In this document: one piece after another, positions 60,501 through 64,000 of the stretch | Numbering within the stretch: the stretch's first letter is position 1 | How the letters are laid out: every line of letters begins with the position of its first letter | DNA from: Pogonophryne albipinna | Taxonomy: Eukaryota; Chordata; Actinopteri; Perciformes; Artedidraconidae | Assembly (NCBI GenBank): GCA_028583405.1 | Contig: CM053253.1 | Coordinates: 274,230-338,229 of the forward strand | Direction: 5' to 3' | DNA length: 64,000 nt | Program-made: the position numbers and the translations under genes | The notes under the pieces: model-generated | Database searches by the model: none | Told to the model about the DNA's origin: nothing | What the model saw: only the letters and a program-made list of their open reading frames with translations

Positions 60501-61260
60501 CGCAGCTCTGGGGGGCCCCTACATTGGTTGTGATGGCAGATGACAGGGTTTGGTCAAGTTGCTCTCTACTGGTGAGGAAAGCGGCATACCAGTAAATCAG
60601 GTATGGATTTACTTCCATTTTGGCAATTTTTGACACCAAGATGTCTGCTTGTATTGTGTTGCTGCTGAGAAGTCTAGGAAGAGGGCTCTTGCATAGGTGT
60701 GACGTTTATCTAAATGTTTAGTGATGATGTGAACCAGAGCAGCAACAGTACCACCCCCTTGCTTATAGGCAAATTGGTATGGATCAAGTATGTCTTATCC
60801 GTCACAATAGGTTTAGCTGAAGAGGTCATTCCTGTCACGGTTCTCATGGTGTCCTACACTTTTTTGGGGTCTTTGGCTTTAAAAGCATTTCCCAAAAGCT
60901 CTCTGTGTGTTTTGATTCCCTCAATTTGACTTTCAGTTCTCTCTCTGTCTGTTCAAGTGCTCCATAGTCTTTGTTTTTGAAAGCTATTTTCCTGGTTTTT
61001 ATAACTTATTGTAATGTCCTTAGTCACATATGATTTATTACTTGGATAGATTTGTATTTCTTTAGTGGGAACACAGAAGTTAATATAGTCTTTGGTAACA
61101 GTAGTTATTTCATCTGGTAAACCTTCCTGAAAAATGTCCCAATCTGTCCAATCAAAACAGGCTTTCAACTGTTCCCTACTTTCATTTGTCCATGTCCTTA
61201 TTACTTTCTTTTCTGGTTGACTTCCCTTGAGTTTGGTCTTATACACTGGTATCATATTCA
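60501..61260 (-). pseudogene. Jockey-like LINE fragment, right arm
   Basis: Partner of 44715-45484: VIRTWTNESREQLKACFDW and CVPTKEIQIYPSNKSYVTKD near 61200-60960. RT-start words are near 60640-60500. The endonuclease present in the left arm outside the repeat is absent. Confidence 0.8.
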
Positions 61261-62054
61261 CAGTGGCGTTTTTATATGTACAAAAGTGGTGGGGCACAAA
61301 AAACTTAGATGTCTATAAGCTTCTGCAGTGAGGTTCATGGCTGGTCAGGCACTGGCACGGACTCTTCAGGTTTACACATATTATATTTTGACCAAAATCC
61401 AAATATAATATTATTTTCAAAAGCTTTTTTTGGTCTGATGCTTCGATTAATTTTATACCGACAGTTCAACAAAAGGATACCCAAAAAATGTAATTTTATC
61501 ATTTAAATATTGAATTGTTCTCTCTTAGTAAGATCCCATTTTCAATAAAATTGCGGTCTTACCTTGACTTGAAGATGAAGTCCATTTGCCTATCCTTCTG
61601 GACAAAAATCTCTATTACTTTTTTGTAAAAGTCCTCCTTATCTTCTTGTAGTTTCAAAAGTCTATCATAAATGCAATCGATAGATTTATGATTAGAAAAT
61701 TATAAAAGTAGGGTAGACATGTGGATATTATCCGGCTGAACAAAACACGCATTTATCTAACAGCTACGTTTCACACTGATCTTATTTGGAGCTATTTTCT
61801 AAAATCCTATGGAGAAATCTCATTGCTTTTTTGTCAAGGGAAGCCATGCGCAGCTTACTTCCGGGTTTTAGGACGCGTCACTGCAGCTCTCTCGTCTCCT
61901 CTTCACACCCCACACTTTTCGCGGCACACGTACTTGCAGCCAATCAGCTCTGAATGATTTGAGATGACGTATGGTGGGGATGGCAGCACTATGCCCCTAT
62001 GGTCATTATTTATTACTATGTGCCCCACCTGCCCCTAATGACCAGTCGCCACTG
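61261..62054. mobile_element. hAT element, 794 bp, at the palindrome edge
   Basis: Ends CAGTGGCGTTTTTATATG and TGACCAGTCGCCACTG; flanks CATATTCA (61253-61260) and CATATTCG (62055-62062), an 8-bp duplication with one change. It contains GTGGGGCACA / TGTGCCCCAC subterminal words and no transposase. It sits at the joint between the palindrome arm and the L2 copy. Confidence 0.88.
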
Positions 62055-62062
62055 CATATTCG

Positions 62063-63634
62063 CAAGTACCATTGTCCTTGTGGATTCTAGCAGTTACCGG
62101 AAGCCAGTGAAGGGAGCGGAGGAGCGGCATGGTGTGGGAACATTTAGGAAGGTTGAAGACCAGACGAGCAGCTGCATTCTGGATGAGCTGCAGAGGTCGG
62201 ATGGCACATGCAGGTAGACCAGCCAGGAGGGAGTTGCAGTAGTCTAGGCGTGAGATGACGAGAGCCTGGACCAGAACCTGCGTCGCTTTCTGGGTCAGCT
62301 GGGGACGTATCCTCCTGATTGTTGTAAAGCGTGTATCTGCGGGTTGTAGCAGCTATGTTTGCAGTGAAGGACAGGTTGTTATCTAGGGTCACACCCAGAT
62401 TCCTTGCAGTCTGATTCGGGGAAACAATAGAGGTGCCGATGTTGATTGTCAGGTCAAGAGTGGGACAATCTTTTCCCGGAAGGAAAAGCAGTTCAGTCTT
62501 TTCAAGGTTGAGCTTGAGGTGGTGAGCAGACATCCACTGAGAGATGTCAGCTAGACAAGCAGAGATGCGTGCGACGACCTGGGTCTCTGAGCGGGGAAAG
62601 GACAGAATTAATTGGGTGTCGTCAGCGTAGCAGTGGTATGAAAAACCATGCGGGCTAATGACTGATCCGAGCGAGTTTGTGTACAAGGAGAAGAGGAGGG
62701 GACCAAGAACGGAGCCCTGAGGGACCCCTGTAGTTAATTGACAAGGCTCGGGCTCGGACCCTCTCCAAGTGACCCTGTAGGTGCGGTCTTTGAGGTATGA
62801 GGTGATGAGGGAAAGTGCAGAGCCTGAAACTCCAAGTTCTTGGAGAGTGCGAAGGAGGATCTGATGGTTCACCGTGTCGAATGCAGCAGACAGGTCCAAA
62901 AGGATGACGACAGAGGAGAGCGAGGCTGCTTTAGCCGTGTGCAGTTCCTCAGTGACAGCAAGGAGGGCAGTTTCTGTGGAGTGACCTGCCTTGAAACCAG
63001 ACTGGTGCGGATCCAGAAGGTTGTTCTGATGGAGATAACAGGAGAGTTGTTTAAAGACAGCGCGTTCTAGTGTTTTATCCAGGAACGGGAGGAGAGAGAC
63101 AGGCCTGTAGTTTATAACATCAGACGGGTTGAGAGTGGGTTTCTTTAGGAGAGGGTTTACTCTTGCCTCCTTGAGACTGTTTGGAAAGTGACCAGAAGTT
63201 AGAGAAGTGTTGATGAAATGGGTGAGAAACGGTAGAATATCAGGAGCGATAGTCTGAAGGAGGTTTGAAGGGATAGGGTCCAGAGGACAGGTGGTAGGGT
63301 GGGCATAGGTAATGAGGGTAAGAACCTCACTTGGAGAGAGAGGGGAAAAGGAGGTCAGTGTGTGGGTGGAAGGAGGGTCTGGTGACCCAGCGGTGAGTAA
63401 AGGTGAGTCAGAAAAAGAAGAGCGAATATCATCAACCTTTTTTTCAAAGTGGTTAACAAAGTCGCTTGACAGAAGGGAGGAGGGGGAAGGGGCTTTGGGA
63501 GGGTCCAGGAGGGAGGAGGGGGAAGGGGCTTTGGGGGGGTCCAAGAGGGAGGAGAAGATGGAAAATAGTTTTTTGGGATTGTACAAATATAATAAACACA
63601 AACAGTTGATAAGTAGTATTTTGTTAAAGGACAC
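62063..63634 (-). pseudogene. L2-clade LINE, endonuclease-less RT
   Basis: The minus-strand frame to 62144 carries SSDFVNHFEKKVDDIRSSFS, then RT blocks VINYRPVSLLPFLDKTLERA, DPHQSGFKAGHSTETALL, ILLDLSAAFDTVNHQIL, TTGVPQGSVLGPLLFSLYTN and the YADDTQLIL box. NLGVTLDNNLSF and a frame break near 62330 follow. The end words AAARLVF-like and LHWLPVTARIH are in other frames. A 12-residue unit (LLDPPKAPSPSS) is doubled near the start (63480-63550). The element is 5'-truncated near 63600 and lacks its 3' tail at 62063. Confidence 0.9.
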
Positions 63635-63639
63635 ATGTC

Positions 63640-64000
63640 ATGGCCATTTCCACTGATCATAATTCCATTGTTGAGGTCTACTAGAATAGATTTATATTGT
63701 GCAATTTTCCAAACTCACATTGGTTTCTCAAACAGCATCTCTGTAAACTACGTGTATTCACTGAATTTCACTCTCTGCCTTTAACGGCTTGTTGGTGCTC
63801 CAATAGCTCCAGCCCCCACCCTCCCTGTGAGCACAGTGTGCTCCGATTGGTCGGGACGTTGTGAATCGCGCTGAGCTCCGTGGAGGTGTCGTTTCCTTGT
63901 TTAGCGATACACAGCCAAACTCATCCTGAGCACACAAAGTCACAGCCGAAGTAAAAACAATAAGTGTGGCTTGATATTGAGTAAGAAAAAGGTTGATAAA
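63640..64000. other. No gene seen at the right edge
   Basis: Starts TTAAAGGACACATGTCATGG (63625), reminiscent of the TTAAAGGGGACC ends seen at 11396, so it may be the start of another TTAA element running out of the window. No reading frame recognised. Confidence 0.4.

Larger units (their letters stand above)
53909..61260 (-). repeat. Right arm of ~17-kb inverted repeat
   Basis: Partner of 44715-51600. It carries later insertions absent from the left arm: a hAT at 56085-56862, a Harbinger-like MITE at 57151-57719 and a hAT right at its outer edge (61261). It also retains more of the L2 element (56950-58000). Confidence 0.88.

Overview
The window is vertebrate, almost certainly teleost, nuclear DNA. 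It has no operons, ribosome-binding sites or long single-exon host genes. It carries retrotransposons typical of ray-finned fish (Rex1-, Rex3/RTE-, L2- and CR1-like LINEs, an I/Nimb-type LINE with RNase H, Ty3/Gypsy elements), many hAT-type elements with 8-bp target duplications, and (CA)n tracts near 200 bp. Roughly nine tenths is recognisable mobile DNA. The only host-type genes I can support belong to one young C2H2 zinc-finger (ZNF) family that has been duplicated here.

Layout, left half: a piggyBac-like end inside a hAT relic (1-1656). Then duplication copy A (about 1702-2894) with a 14-codon ZNF leader exon. A minus-strand endogenous retrovirus (2899-10993) has both LTRs, PBS, PPT and broken gag/pol/env. 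A TTAA-flanked DNA element (11400-18006) is split by a CR1/Rex1-group LINE (12421-15690) and by block P (15691-17640). A plus-strand exon of 15 C2H2 fingers (18089-19387) is cut off by an I-type LINE scrap, followed by the 3' half of a Gypsy element and its LTR (19615-22670). A jockey-superfamily LINE (23847-27090) lies between the possible ends of a DNA transposon. A 1.95-kb tandem duplication with a 21-bp minisatellite (27862-31788) precedes a nearly intact Rex3 (32061-35170, minus) and a long (CA)n.

Right half: an I-type LINE endonuclease fragment, block P again, a second ZNF exon (minus, 41736-40955, 9 fingers, frameshifted) and the intact form of the TTAA element. Then comes a giant inverted repeat. 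The left arm is about 44.7-51.6 kb and the right arm about 53.9-61.3 kb. Both arms hold the same LINE-in-LINE nest, the same solo LTR with the same target duplication, and the same ZNF 5' exon. The spacer holds an I-type LINE. The window ends in an L2 reverse transcriptase (62063-63634).

How it fits together: leader exons at 2478-2527 (+), 50271-50222 (-) and 55137-55186 (+) end in phase 0. The ZNF exons at 18089 (+) and 41736 (-) begin with an acceptor in phase 0. This gives one model, a short leader exon spliced to a finger exon, present as two complete gene relics and one 5' end. Exon pairing across 8-16 kb introns is my inference. No alignment, expression data or database search was available. 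Family names rest on motifs recognised by eye, and several clade assignments are tentative.
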